Below, piece after piece: positions 1 to 8,142 of a stretch of 64,000 bases of DNA. Origin of the DNA: Aquimarina sp. BL5. GTDB taxonomy: Bacteria > Bacteroidota > Bacteroidia > Flavobacteriales > Flavobacteriaceae. Made by a program: the position numbers and the translations under genes. Under the pieces are notes generated by a model. That model saw nothing but the letters and a program-made list of their open reading frames with translations. It was not told the origin of the DNA and searched no databases. The DNA lies in contig NZ_CP031963.1 in assembly GCF_003443675.1 (NCBI RefSeq), forward strand, positions 3,805,501 to 3,869,500, given 5' to 3'. Position 1 is the stretch's first letter. Every line of letters begins with the position of its first letter.

Positions 1-346
1 CCTTGTCAATACAAACTTGCCCCATAACAATATATGTCTCATTTTGATCAAATGAACGTTCTATTTTTCTAAACATAGGCCTAAGCACAGGAATATCATT
101 TCCAAAATCTGCTGTCATACAAAGCGTGTAACCAACCACAAGATCTCCATCCTTTGCAATTACATGTGGCTGTTGGTCATTCATCTTTTTTAGGATATTC
201 AAATCATGTTCTACAGTAACAAAACCTTCTTTTTCTTTTTCACTTTGAGAAATTGAGGCCGTTAGGTTTTTCTGTTGAAGTTTAATGATTTGTTCCAACT
301 CCTTATCTGATGTAGCAATTGTATATTTTAGATGCTTAAGATTCAT
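1..346 (-). CDS. GNAT-family N-acetyltransferase, 3' end cut off by window edge
   Basis: Translation from the ATG at 346-344 gives a 115-residue N-terminal part beginning MNLKHLKYTIATSDKELEQI. A central stretch (HVIAKDGDLVVGYTLCMT, about residues 62-79) has the beta4-strand pattern of GNAT acetyltransferases, which move an acetyl group from acetyl-CoA to an amine. The later YIVMGQVCIDK stretch fits the strand that leads into the acetyl-CoA loop; the loop itself lies outside the window. It is divergent from the helicase gene, with about 100 bases between them. The substrate cannot be told from this part. The family call rests on pattern recognition of an incomplete protein. Confidence 0.6.
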   Translation of the reverse strand, partial: MNLKHLKYTIATSDKELEQIIKLQQKNLTASISQSEKEKEGFVTVEHDLNILKKMNDQQPHVIAKDGDLVVGYTLCMTADFGNDIPVLRPMFRKIERSFDQNETYIVMGQVCIDK

Positions 347-426
347 TTTTTTATTGATAGGATTCTAAATATAAAGATAAGATTCTAATCATTGTTTAAG
401 AAGACATAAAGATAGGATTATAGACC

Positions 427-434
427 TATCTTTG
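427..434 (+). promoter_or_regulatory. Bacteroidota -7 promoter element for the helicase
   Basis: TATCTTTG matches the Bacteroidota -7 consensus TAnnTTTG and lies 15 bases before the ATG of the helicase gene. I see no TTG at the ideal distance upstream, so the -33 element is weak or absent. The short leader leaves no room for a ribosome binding site, as is usual in this phylum. Confidence 0.5.
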
Positions 435-448
435 CCGAAAATATTTTT

Positions 449-1789
449 ATGTCAAATCAGTTTCTTAATCTAGGAGTTGCTGCTCCTTTACAAAAGAGTT
501 TAGCAGACTTGAACTTTTCTGTACCTACAGATATTCAGGAAAAATCAATTCCTACCTTATTACAAAAGAAAGATGATTTTGTTGGTTTAGCGAAGACTGG
601 AACAGGAAAAACAGCAGCTTTTGGTTTACCGATACTGCAATTGGTTGATTTGGATTCCCCAAAAATTCAAGCGGTGATACTGGCTCCTACTAGAGAACTT
701 GGACAACAGATTTATAACAATTTAGTTTCCTTTTCCCAGTATTTGCCCACTATATCTATAGCTTCGATATGTGGAGGAATCCCTATTAAACCACAAATAG
801 AGCGTCTAAAGGAAACTACCCATATTGTGGTTGCAACTCCAGGACGATTAATTGATTTAATAAAACGAGATAAGATTGATATAACAAGTGCAGATTATCT
901 GGTTCTAGATGAGGCAGATGAAATGATTAGTTCTTTAAAAGAAGGATTGGATGAAATCGTTGCTGTTTTGCCAAAAAAAAGAAGAACGATTTTGTTTACA
1001 GCAACAATGCCAGGAACTATAAAACAGCTGATCCAGAATTATATGTCCAAGCACGTGATTCAGGTAAGTGCAGACATGGAAACCATAGGGCATCAGGGGA
1101 TTGATCACCGATTTGTAGTTGTAGAACCTATAGAAAAGTTAGAAGTTCTAATGCATTTTCTTAGTGCTAAAGAGGGCGAACGAGGTATTATTTTTTGTAA
1201 AACAAAAGCAGCGGTTAATAAACTAGCCAAAAACTTGGCAATCAATAAGTTTTCTTCTGGTGCACTTCATGGAAGTTTGTCACAACCCATAAGAGATAGA
1301 ATAATGGAGCAATTTAGAGAGGGACATATAAACATTCTTGTTGCTACAGATTTAGCTGCCAGAGGAATTGATGTAAAAGAGATATCCTATGTAGTGAATT
1401 ATCATTTGCCAGATGTGTATGAGACTTATGTACATCGTAGTGGGAGAACTGCAAGAACGGGAGCCAAAGGATTATCCTTAACTGTATTACAAAAAGAAGA
1501 AATTGAAGATTTACAAGAGTTTACAGAAGAATTAGGAATTACTTTTAAGGAGTTTAAGAAAGCAGATGCTCAAAGCATAGAAGAGAATAATACACTTTTA
1601 TGGGCTAAAAAAATATTTAAAACCAAACCGAATCACGAAGTATCGACAGAGTTTAAAGAAAAAATTAAAACTGTTTTTCATCACCTAACAAAAGAGGAAT
1701 TGATTGAGAAAATACTAGCGAATCATCTGGCAGAAAAAAAGAATATTAGCGCTCTCAAGATAGAAACCCCTAAAAAGAAAAAGAGGTAA
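449..1789 (+). CDS. DEAD/DEAH-box ATP-dependent RNA helicase
   Basis: A 446-residue ATP-dependent RNA helicase of the RhlE/DeaD type that remodels RNA duplexes during ribosome assembly or RNA decay in the cytoplasm. Motifs in order: Q motif (FSVPTDIQEKSIP, about 23-35), Walker A AKTGTGKT (48-55), PTRELGQQ (80-87), TPGR (130-133), DEAD (154-157), TAT in place of the usual SAT (184-186), then the second RecA domain with VATDLAARGID and HRSGRTAR (motif VI). The C-terminus is a short lysine-rich tail (PKKKKR), common for RNA binding. ATG follows a good -7 element, so the start is safe. The 3' end runs straight into the J-domain/KTSC gene in another frame. Which of the several paralogous helicases this is cannot be decided here. 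Confidence 0.93.
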   Translation: MSNQFLNLGVAAPLQKSLADLNFSVPTDIQEKSIPTLLQKKDDFVGLAKTGTGKTAAFGLPILQLVDLDSPKIQAVILAPTRELGQQIYNNLVSFSQYLPTISIASICGGIPIKPQIERLKETTHIVVATPGRLIDLIKRDKIDITSADYLVLDEADEMISSLKEGLDEIVAVLPKKRRTILFTATMPGTIKQLIQNYMSKHVIQVSADMETIGHQGIDHRFVVVEPIEKLEVLMHFLSAKEGERGIIFCKTKAAVNKLAKNLAINKFSSGALHGSLSQPIRDRIMEQFREGHINILVATDLAARGIDVKEISYVVNYHLPDVYETYVHRSGRTARTGAKGLSLTVLQKEEIEDLQEFTEELGITFKEFKKADAQSIEENNTLLWAKKIFKTKPNHEVSTEFKEKIKTVFHHLTKEELIEKILANHLAEKKNISALKIETPKKKKR

Positions 1790-1808
1790 CTTTTTTTTTA
1801 GATATCTC

Positions 1809-2258
1809 ATTGAGACATATAAGAATACAAAGGTCTTTATAAGTAAAAGCGGCTATTTTAAAATTAAAACACTAAAAACTACCTATAGAAATTTAGTAAA
1901 AGAGTGGCATCCAGATAAATTTCTTGAAGGAAATCCAATGCGTGAAGAGGCAGAAGAAAAAAGTCGAAAAATCATAGATGGATATCATTTTTTGGTAAGC
2001 ATAGCACCAGAAACAAAAGCAGCTAATCAAGAAGCATATAATAAAACTTTAGCGGAATCAGGTATAGCAGATTTTCAGCACAAAGAATTGTTGTTAGAGG
2101 TTTCATTTTTAGACGGTACTACGTATGAATATTTCGGAGTTCCTAAGAATGTATATGTGAAATTAATTAATTCTGATAGGCAATTTAGATTTGCAAAAAG
2201 AAGTATTTTTAACTCTTACTTATATAGGAAATCAAAGAAAGATTTGATAATTGCTTAG
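1809..2258 (+). CDS. J-domain-like plus KTSC-domain protein, start codon unclear
   Basis: The first ATG (1938) would give 106 residues with a KTSC domain at the C-terminus (DGTTYEYFGVP... to RFAKRSIFNSYLYR). The same frame is open upstream and encodes LKTTYRNLVKEWHPDKF just before that ATG, a J-domain-like helix with the HPD motif. Family members I know join this J-like segment to KTSC, so translation must begin earlier. No ATG, GTG or TTG occurs in the plausible part of the frame; ATT at 1809 (IETYKNTK...) is the best-placed rare start. Either a non-standard start is used or the gene has lost its start and is decaying. The KTSC function is not known; J-like helices suggest chaperone contact. 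Confidence 0.6.
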   Translation: METYKNTKVFISKSGYFKIKTLKTTYRNLVKEWHPDKFLEGNPMREEAEEKSRKIIDGYHFLVSIAPETKAANQEAYNKTLAESGIADFQHKELLLEVSFLDGTTYEYFGVPKNVYVKLINSDRQFRFAKRSIFNSYLYRKSKKDLIIA

Positions 2259-2383
2259 TACACGAAAAACGATATATAAAGTTGTAATTATAACGTTATA
2301 TTTTAGAAAAGCATTAGCAGTTTTTTCGTTCTATTATGAAGATAGTAAGTGAATCTAAATTATCTGGGTTAAATAGTATTATG

Positions 2384-2391
2384 TATTTTTG
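2384..2391 (+). promoter_or_regulatory. -7 promoter element for bioF operon
   Basis: TATTTTTG matches TAnnTTTG and ends five bases before the bioF ATG at 2397. Transcription would start at or almost at the start codon, implying a leaderless or nearly leaderless bioFDA message. No clear TTG -33 element is seen at the usual distance. Confidence 0.4.
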
Positions 2392-2396
2392 TCATT

Positions 2397-3545
2397 ATGC
2401 AAAGCTTCCCAAAAAAACTTCAAAAAAAGCTCACGGATAGAGAACAAAGTAGTGCACTTCGTAAATTGGGTAGAACTAATAATCTTGTTGATTTCCAATC
2501 AAATGATTATTTAGGCTTTGCTTCTTGTAAAACAATTTTTGATACATCACATAAGGCATTAGAAGTAAAAGGAAGTTTTCAAAACGGTGCTACTGGTTCT
2601 CGTTTGCTATCTGGAAATCATCAATTATATACAGAAACCGAAACAATCCTTACCGAGTTTCATAATGCGGAATCAGCATTGATTTTTAATTCAGGTTATG
2701 ATGCTAACATAGGTTTTTTTTCATCAGTACCACAAAGAGGAGATATTATCTTGTATGATGAGCTTATTCATGCTTCGATACGAGATGGAATTACGATGAG
2801 CAATGCTAAATCGTATAAGTTTCTTCATAATGACTTAGCGGATCTTAGCCGTCACATTGAGCGAAGTCGGAATGTAGATGCCGTTAATCAAGAAGTGTAT
2901 ATAGTTACCGAGTCAGTCTTTTCCATGGATGGAGATATTCCTGATTTAATAGCTTTTGCTAAATTATGTAAAGAAAACAAGTGCCATTTTATAGTAGATG
3001 AAGCTCACGCTACGGGAGTTTTTGGTACTAAAGGGACCGGTTTAATTCAGGAATTGGGGCTAGAAGATAGTGTATTTGCCAGGATACATACTTTTGGAAA
3101 AGCATTGGGTTGCCATGGGTCAGTAATTTTAGGATCGTCTGAATTGAAAAGTTATTTGGTGAATTTTGCCAGAAGTTTTATATACACAACAGGCTTACCA
3201 CCTCATTCACTTGTGGTTATTGAAGCAGCCTATGAAGAATTGAGAACTACTATAGAAATTGAAAGACTAAGAAGTAATATCCGTTTTTTTAATCAGAAAT
3301 TAGAGTCAACTAATTTAAAATCACTTTTTATAAAAAGTAATTCTTCGATCCATTGTTGCGTAATTTCGGGTAATGAGAAAGTAAAAGCGGTAGCATTACA
3401 TCTTCAAGAAAATGGATTTAATGTAAAACCTATCCTCTCTCCTACTGTTTCTGAAGGAAAGGAACGTTTGCGTTTTTGTTTACATTCTTATAATACAAAA
3501 GAAGAAATAGCAGAAGTTCTAGAGTTGTTAGCTACCTTTGTTTAA
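2397..3545 (+). CDS. bioF: 8-amino-7-oxononanoate synthase (or related alpha-oxoamine synthase)
   Basis: PLP-dependent alpha-oxoamine synthase that condenses pimeloyl thioester with L-alanine to 8-amino-7-oxononanoate, the first committed step of biotin ring building. Visible are the substrate-binding NGATGSRLLSG block (about 62-72), IVDEAHATGVFG with the PLP-ring aspartate, and the Schiff-base lysine in HTFGKALG (about residue 235). At 382 residues it has normal length. The segment RHIERSRNVDAVNQ is encoded by a palindromic repeat (2851-2875) inserted in frame in the large domain. bioD follows after 20 bases and bioA overlaps bioD, which fixes the pathway. KBL-type homologs exist, but the context makes BioF the best call. 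Confidence 0.92.
   Translation: MQSFPKKLQKKLTDREQSSALRKLGRTNNLVDFQSNDYLGFASCKTIFDTSHKALEVKGSFQNGATGSRLLSGNHQLYTETETILTEFHNAESALIFNSGYDANIGFFSSVPQRGDIILYDELIHASIRDGITMSNAKSYKFLHNDLADLSRHIERSRNVDAVNQEVYIVTESVFSMDGDIPDLIAFAKLCKENKCHFIVDEAHATGVFGTKGTGLIQELGLEDSVFARIHTFGKALGCHGSVILGSSELKSYLVNFARSFIYTTGLPPHSLVVIEAAYEELRTTIEIERLRSNIRFFNQKLESTNLKSLFIKSNSSIHCCVISGNEKVKAVALHLQENGFNVKPILSPTVSEGKERLRFCLHSYNTKEEIAEVLELLATFV
2851..2875 (+). repeat. Palindromic dispersed repeat inserted in frame in bioF
   Basis: The sequence GTCACATTGAGCGAAGTCGG followed by AATGT resembles the short palindromic repeat containing GAGCGAAGTCG that is scattered through many flavobacterial genomes. ACATT and AATGT form the stem ends. 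Here it lies inside bioF and is read as HIERSRNV, a well-known translation of this repeat. It stays in frame, so the enzyme is probably still made. Confidence 0.55.
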
Positions 3546-3565
3546 AATTAAAAAGACACATTATC

Positions 3566-4207
3566 ATGTCTGACAGGGCTATCACAAATTCGAAAAAAAT
3601 ATTTATCACAGGAATAGGAACGGATGTAGGCAAAACAGTAGCTTCGGCAATTGTTGTTGAGGCGTTACAAGCTGATTATTTTAAACCCGTTCAGGCAGGA
3701 GATTTATCATGTTCTGATACTGATAAAGTAAAGGAATTGGTGAGTAATACTAATTCCAAATTTCACTCCAATAGTTATGCGTTAGAAACACCAATGAGTC
3801 CTCACGCGGCGGCTGAGATTGATGGAACTACAATCAATATCGATACCATTAAGGTTCCAAAAACGAAGAACGATATCGTTATTGAAGGAGCAGGAGGATT
3901 ATTGGTTCCACTAAATGAAGAAGATACTATTTTAGATCTTATTAACTCTGATTATAAAGTGATCGTAGTTTCTAGACATTATTTGGGAAGTATTAATCAC
4001 ACATTGATGACAATAAAGTTATTACAAGAGAAAGGATTTGATCCAGCGATTATTTTTAGTGGAGATGAACATGTAACTACAGAGGATATTATCAAAAAAA
4101 TGACTAAAGCTAGGGTTATCGGTAGAATCGATGATGAACCTTACTTTGATACGATGGTGATTAAGGAATATGCAGATTTGTTCAGATATAGATTAGAGGA
4201 ATTATGA
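3566..4207 (+). CDS. bioD: ATP-dependent dethiobiotin synthetase
   Basis: BioD closes the ureido ring of dethiobiotin from diaminopelargonic acid, CO2 and ATP. The P-loop GIGTDVGKT lies at residues 16-24, the expected place, followed by YFKPVQAG with the catalytic lysine. SPHAAAEID and VIEGAGGLLVPL (about 105-116) are family signatures. The 213 residues fit the family. It sits between bioF and bioA, and its stop overlaps the bioA start (ATGA), pointing to translational coupling. The N-terminal eight residues before the first beta strand are slightly longer than usual, so a later start is possible but no better one is present. Confidence 0.95.
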   Translation: MSDRAITNSKKIFITGIGTDVGKTVASAIVVEALQADYFKPVQAGDLSCSDTDKVKELVSNTNSKFHSNSYALETPMSPHAAAEIDGTTINIDTIKVPKTKNDIVIEGAGGLLVPLNEEDTILDLINSDYKVIVVSRHYLGSINHTLMTIKLLQEKGFDPAIIFSGDEHVTTEDIIKKMTKARVIGRIDDEPYFDTMVIKEYADLFRYRLEEL

Positions 4208-5469
4208 GTCTAAAAGAAAGAGATAAAAAACATCTTTGGCATCCGCTTACACAACACAAAATTCATCCAGATGCTTTACCTATAGTAAAGGCTGAAGGAG
4301 CCTTGTTATTTGATGATGATGGAAAAGAATATATAGACGGAATTGCTTCTTGGTATACGGCTATGTACGGACATTGTAATCCTTACATCATAGAAAAGGT
4401 AAATGAGCAAATGCGGAATCTGGATCAGATTGTTTTCGCCGGATTTACACATGAACCGGCGATTCATCTTTCTGAGGAATTGATCAAAATATTACCTCAG
4501 AATCAAGAAAAAATCTTCTTCTCTGATAATGGATCTACAGCAAATGAGGTGGGAATTAAAATGGCGCTGCAGTATCATTTTAATAAAGGTGAAAAGAGAA
4601 ATACGATTATTGCTTTTAATGATGGTTTCCATGGTGATACTTTTGGAGCCATGTCTGCATCTGGATTGTCCGTGTATAATGGTCCTTTTGAAGACTTTTT
4701 TATAGATGTACAAAGAATTGCGACTCCTAATAAGGAAAATTTTGATGAGGTTATAAAGGAATTATTAAGGATCATCTCTACATATGATGTGGCTGCGTTT
4801 ATTTATGAACCATTGGTCCAGGGAGCAAATGCCATGCATATGTTTGAAGCAGTTTATCTAAATGAAATCCTTCAGATTTGTGTTACAAACAATATCATTA
4901 CTATTGCAGATGAGGTGATGACAGGTTTTGGTAAAACTGGAAAAAACTTTGCTTCAGAGTATATGGAAACCAAGCCGGATATTATATCTATGTCCAAGGC
5001 TTTAACAGCAGGTTTTGTTCCGATGGCTGTAACTAGTTGCACACAAGAGATATATAATGCGTTTTTGGATGATTCTATTGGTAAAGCTTTTTTTCATGCG
5101 CATACCTATTCCGCTAATCCAATAGCTTGTTCTGTGGCTATTGCAGGAATTGAACTTTTAGGATCTGAAGAGATTCAGAAAAACATTAAAACTATTATAA
5201 AATCTCATACAGATTTTGATGCCAAAATAAAGAACCACCCCAAGATAAAAACTACGCGACAAAAAGGAGTCATATATGCTTTAGATCTTGATATAGAAAT
5301 GGATCGTTATGGTAAAAAAAGATATGAGATCTTTGATCATTTCATGCAACATGGAGTTTGTCTTCGTCCTTTGGGTAAAACCATCTATATATTACCACCA
5401 TATGTGATAACTAAGGATCAATTGAATAAAATTTATGACACCATCCTGATGCTCTTATCTAATTTATAA
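4204..5469 (+). CDS. bioA: Adenosylmethionine-8-amino-7-oxononanoate aminotransferase
   Basis: Class III PLP aminotransferase that makes 7,8-diaminopelargonic acid in biotin synthesis, usually with S-adenosylmethionine as amino donor. The start LKERDKKHLWHPLTQ is typical of BioA. GSTANEVGIKMA, YEPLVQGANAMHM, IADEVMTGFGKTG and the Schiff-base lysine in SMSKALTAG (about residue 265) are all present. Length is 421 residues, normal. It overlaps bioD by four bases and ends the forward bioFDA run; a hairpin terminator follows about 70 bases on. Bacteroides have fused BioAD proteins, here the two are separate. Confidence 0.95.
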   Translation: MSLKERDKKHLWHPLTQHKIHPDALPIVKAEGALLFDDDGKEYIDGIASWYTAMYGHCNPYIIEKVNEQMRNLDQIVFAGFTHEPAIHLSEELIKILPQNQEKIFFSDNGSTANEVGIKMALQYHFNKGEKRNTIIAFNDGFHGDTFGAMSASGLSVYNGPFEDFFIDVQRIATPNKENFDEVIKELLRIISTYDVAAFIYEPLVQGANAMHMFEAVYLNEILQICVTNNIITIADEVMTGFGKTGKNFASEYMETKPDIISMSKALTAGFVPMAVTSCTQEIYNAFLDDSIGKAFFHAHTYSANPIACSVAIAGIELLGSEEIQKNIKTIIKSHTDFDAKIKNHPKIKTTRQKGVIYALDLDIEMDRYGKKRYEIFDHFMQHGVCLRPLGKTIYILPPYVITKDQLNKIYDTILMLLSNL

Positions 5470-5540
5470 ATTATAATTTAACTAGTTTTACTAAGACAAA
5501 ACACTTGAATTGATGCTTTTTCTGGATAACTATTTTACAA

Positions 5541-5573
5541 TAGAAAACAGGTTAAATACCTGCTTTCTTTTTT
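5541..5573. terminator. Hairpin terminator between bioA and the convergent membrane-protein gene
   Basis: GAAAACAGGT pairs with ACCTGCTTTC around a five-base loop, with one mismatch, followed by a T-run. It overlaps the stop of the convergent gene at 5572, so it probably ends transcription in both directions. Confidence 0.6.
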
Positions 5574-6132
5574 ATTCTGTTACCGAATTTTTTTTATCCA
5601 ATGCTTCTTTGAATTCTTCTTTATTATCAATGTAGAAAGCTAAGGTTTTAAATTTTCTTTTAATTCCGTAAAGTCCGATTATAGTATTTTCTTTCTTTAC
5701 ATGGATAACTATATTATGACTTTCTAATTCACCTAACGGAGATAGTTTTCTTACAGTATCATTAAATTCAATAGGTTTTGAAGAAATCTCAATAGATTTT
5801 ATGTTATTGATGTCTATTCTTGCTTCACTTAAGATTCCATATCGTAGATGAATTGTATTCTTTTCGATTGAAAAAGATCTTTTAAACATTGATTTTAAAA
5901 ATCCAAAAATCTGAAACCCAGAATAGATACTTAGTGCACTTACTAACCAGGCTGCTGTAATACTCCATTTACTAAGAAGAATATTTAGCACATATGTTTC
6001 TATTGCGATTATTGGAATTAATGCAATTAAAATAGGGATGGTACCACTGTTCTTATGATAAGAGAATTCGTTATTTTGTAATTTGGTTTTTCTCCATGAG
6101 ACGAAACCATAATAAAAAACAGCTATTTCCAT
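5572..6132 (-). CDS. Membrane protein with a PH-like domain, function unknown
   Basis: A 186-residue protein with two membrane segments (about 31-52, LIALIPIIAIETYVLNILL, and about 57-77, TAAWLVSALSIYSGFQIFGF) followed by a soluble domain of about 105 residues. The pattern FSIEKNTIHLRYGILSEARIDINNIKSIEI resembles bacterial PH-like (YdbT/YokE-type) domains that follow membrane anchors. The ATG at 6132 is the only one in frame; the frame stays open upstream but without start codons. It is convergent with bioA and lies behind the Coa1-like gene on the same strand. I do not know a defined function. Confidence 0.6.
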   Translation of the reverse strand: MEIAVFYYGFVSWRKTKLQNNEFSYHKNSGTIPILIALIPIIAIETYVLNILLSKWSITAAWLVSALSIYSGFQIFGFLKSMFKRSFSIEKNTIHLRYGILSEARIDINNIKSIEISSKPIEFNDTVRKLSPLGELESHNIVIHVKKENTIIGLYGIKRKFKTLAFYIDNKEEFKEALDKKNSVTE

Positions 6133-6275
6133 AGCAAGTAAAATAGCTATCTTTTTAGGTAATATTTCTTTGCAAGTAATTTTTAAAGTAGAGAAAAAAT
6201 CACTGTTTTCATTTTTATTAGAATTATATGATTTTAGAGCTTTTCTTACTTTTAATCATAAAACAGTCTTTTTAA

Positions 6276-6722
6276 TTAAAAAAAATATTCATTTTTTTGA
6301 CCTTCTCCCCATAATAAATCAACAGTTTCATTTGTCTCTTTAAATATAACAAATAGTTCAGTATAAGTCCAGATGTCATTTTGTTTAGTGCCTACAATGC
6401 GTATTCTTGCTTCTCCTTTTGGACCTTTAATTGGAACAGAAATGTCAGCGGAACCTTCACCGTTTTCAAATTTTAAGTCACCGCTCATAATACCATTGGT
6501 TTCTATGGGTTCTCCTAACATTTGAATTACATATTCATCCTCTTGTGCTTTTATAAGTCCATCTTGATATGGCGTCGAGTTTGTAAACGCTTGAGAGACC
6601 CCAAATATAACAGAGCCTAAGAAAACAAAGAATATGATGATTAATGTAAGACAGCCTCCTACAGGAACTACCCAAGGCCAATTTCTGCTAAACCAACTTT
6701 TTCGTGGTGTATGTTCTTCCAT
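6276..6722 (-). CDS. Coa1/Tim21-like membrane protein
   Basis: A 148-residue protein with a short polar N-terminus (RKSWFSRNWPWVVPVGGC), one strong membrane helix (about 21-45) and an outside domain. The segment YQDGLIKAQEDEYVIQMLGEPI followed by glycine-rich strands and a C-terminal DLLWGEGQ is typical of proteins annotated in Bacteroidota as cytochrome c oxidase assembly factor Coa1 family. In mitochondria Coa1 helps Cox1 assembly; a role in respiratory complex assembly here is only an inference. It is divergent from the ketoacyl synthase gene. No oxidase genes are nearby. Confidence 0.65.
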   Translation of the reverse strand: MEEHTPRKSWFSRNWPWVVPVGGCLTLIIIFFVFLGSVIFGVSQAFTNSTPYQDGLIKAQEDEYVIQMLGEPIETNGIMSGDLKFENGEGSADISVPIKGPKGEARIRIVGTKQNDIWTYTELFVIFKETNETVDLLWGEGQKNEYFF

Positions 6723-6821
6723 AATAATTTGATAAGATTCAGTTCATTATATAAGTCTGAAAATCATTGCTTTTGTTACAATTTCAGTATTTATAATTTA
6801 ATCAAAAAAAACCATATTTAG

Positions 6822-6852
6822 TTGAACAAAATTTAACAAACCCCTACATTTG
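6822..6852 (+). promoter_or_regulatory. Complete Bacteroidota promoter (-33/-7) for the ketoacyl synthase gene
   Basis: TTG at 6822-6824 and TACATTTG at 6845-6852 are separated by 20 bases, an almost perfect fit to the Bacteroidota sigma-A promoter (TTG, 17-23 bases, TAnnTTTG). The TTG at 6850 that could be taken for a start codon is the last part of the -7 element and cannot be on the transcript, so translation must begin downstream. Confidence 0.75.
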
Positions 6853-6864
6853 CCCAAAAATTTA

Positions 6865-8040
6865 GTGTTGCAAAACCCTGTATCTATAACTGGAATTTCG
6901 TCTATTTCTCCATTAGGAATTACCTCAAAGGAGATTTGGGATTTATACAAAGAATCATCACATCAGATCACCTTTGAAGATTTCATGGGGAATCAAGCTC
7001 CAGTGGCTAAGTTAAACGAAACGTCAAGACAAGAAATTGAAAAACTTAAAGAGGAGAATTCTCAGTATACCTCTTTGGATGATTCTGTTTTGTTTGCGGT
7101 TTTTGCTGCTAGAAACGCTATAAAAGATGCGAATTGGGAAGGTGAATTTAATTTTGGAATTAATGTTGGTTCTTCTAGGGGAGCAACAGGTCTTTTTGAG
7201 GAGTATCATAAAGAATTTTTAGAGACTAATCAATCTTCTACCTTGAGTTCGCCTACTACTACTTTGGGTAATGTATCTTCTTGGATTGCTCAGGATTTAA
7301 GATCTAAAGGCCCAGACATCAGTCATTCTATAACCTGTTCCACTGCTTTACATGCAGTACTAAATGGTATCGCGTGGCTTCAATCCGGTTTAAGCGATAA
7401 ATTCCTAGTAGGAGGAAGTGAGGCTCCACTAACTCCTTTTACGATTGCCCAAATGAAAGCTTTGAAGATTTATGCTTCAGGTAGAAATGAAGCCTATCCT
7501 TGTCAGGCAATGAACTGGAATAAAATCAGAAATTCTATGTTTTTAGGAGAAGGAGCAGGCGTTGCTTGTTTAGAAAATGGGATTAAAGAAAATGCGTTAG
7601 CATTAATCTCTGGTATTGGATACGCTACAGAAGCATTAACACATAATATATCTATATCTACAGAGGCGGATTGTTTTCAGAGATCAATGAAAATGGCTCT
7701 AAAGACAACAGATTTAGAAGAGGTCGATGCAATAGTATTGCATGCCCCAGGAACTGTGAAGGGTGACCAAGCAGAGTATAATGCTATTAAAACTGTTTTT
7801 GGAGAGCGTATTCCAGCATTAACAACCAATAAATGGAAAATTGGTCACACATTTGGGGCTAGTGGAATTTTGAGTATGGAACTGGCTATTTTAATGATGA
7901 AACATCAAGAGTTTATACCAGTCCCTTATATAGAGCATAAAAAAATTCCCAAAAAATTGAGTAAAATTATAGTCAATGCTGTTGGATTTGGCGGAAATGC
8001 AGTTAGTATTTTATTAGAGCTGCCAGAAAAAAAGAATTAG
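6865..8040 (+). CDS. Beta-ketoacyl synthase, FabF-like, in the biotin locus
   Basis: Thiolase-fold ketoacyl-ACP synthase that joins malonyl units to an acyl chain. The Cys-His-His triad is intact: Cys in ITCSTALHA, His in LHAPGTVKGDQAE and His in KIGHTFGASG. It is about 391 residues, near FabF length but with low similarity to housekeeping FabF. Start: GTG at 6865 (or TTG at 6868) is chosen because the TTG at 6850 is inside the promoter. It stands between bioFDA and bioB with no ACP, ketoreductase or dehydratase nearby. I infer a role in supplying the pimeloyl thioester for BioF, since no bioC, bioH, bioW or bioI is seen. A minor polyketide-type function is the alternative. Confidence 0.8.
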   Translation: MLQNPVSITGISSISPLGITSKEIWDLYKESSHQITFEDFMGNQAPVAKLNETSRQEIEKLKEENSQYTSLDDSVLFAVFAARNAIKDANWEGEFNFGINVGSSRGATGLFEEYHKEFLETNQSSTLSSPTTTLGNVSSWIAQDLRSKGPDISHSITCSTALHAVLNGIAWLQSGLSDKFLVGGSEAPLTPFTIAQMKALKIYASGRNEAYPCQAMNWNKIRNSMFLGEGAGVACLENGIKENALALISGIGYATEALTHNISISTEADCFQRSMKMALKTTDLEEVDAIVLHAPGTVKGDQAEYNAIKTVFGERIPALTTNKWKIGHTFGASGILSMELAILMMKHQEFIPVPYIEHKKIPKKLSKIIVNAVGFGGNAVSILLELPEKKN

Positions 8041-8087
8041 AATAAAGATAGATTGTTATTAAAACTATCGAATTTGATAAAGCTAAT

Positions 8088-8119
8088 TTGTGTTTTTTGA
8101 TTTTAAACAATTACTTTTG
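8088..8119 (+). promoter_or_regulatory. Promoter for bioB
   Basis: TTG at 8088-8090 and TACTTTTG at 8112-8119 with 21 bases between them fit the Bacteroidota promoter. The ATG of bioB is 23 bases further on. bioB thus has its own promoter and is not simply read through from the ketoacyl synthase gene. I see no BirA-type palindrome. Confidence 0.6.
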
Positions 8120-8142
8120 AAAATTCACATACCATTAATTTT

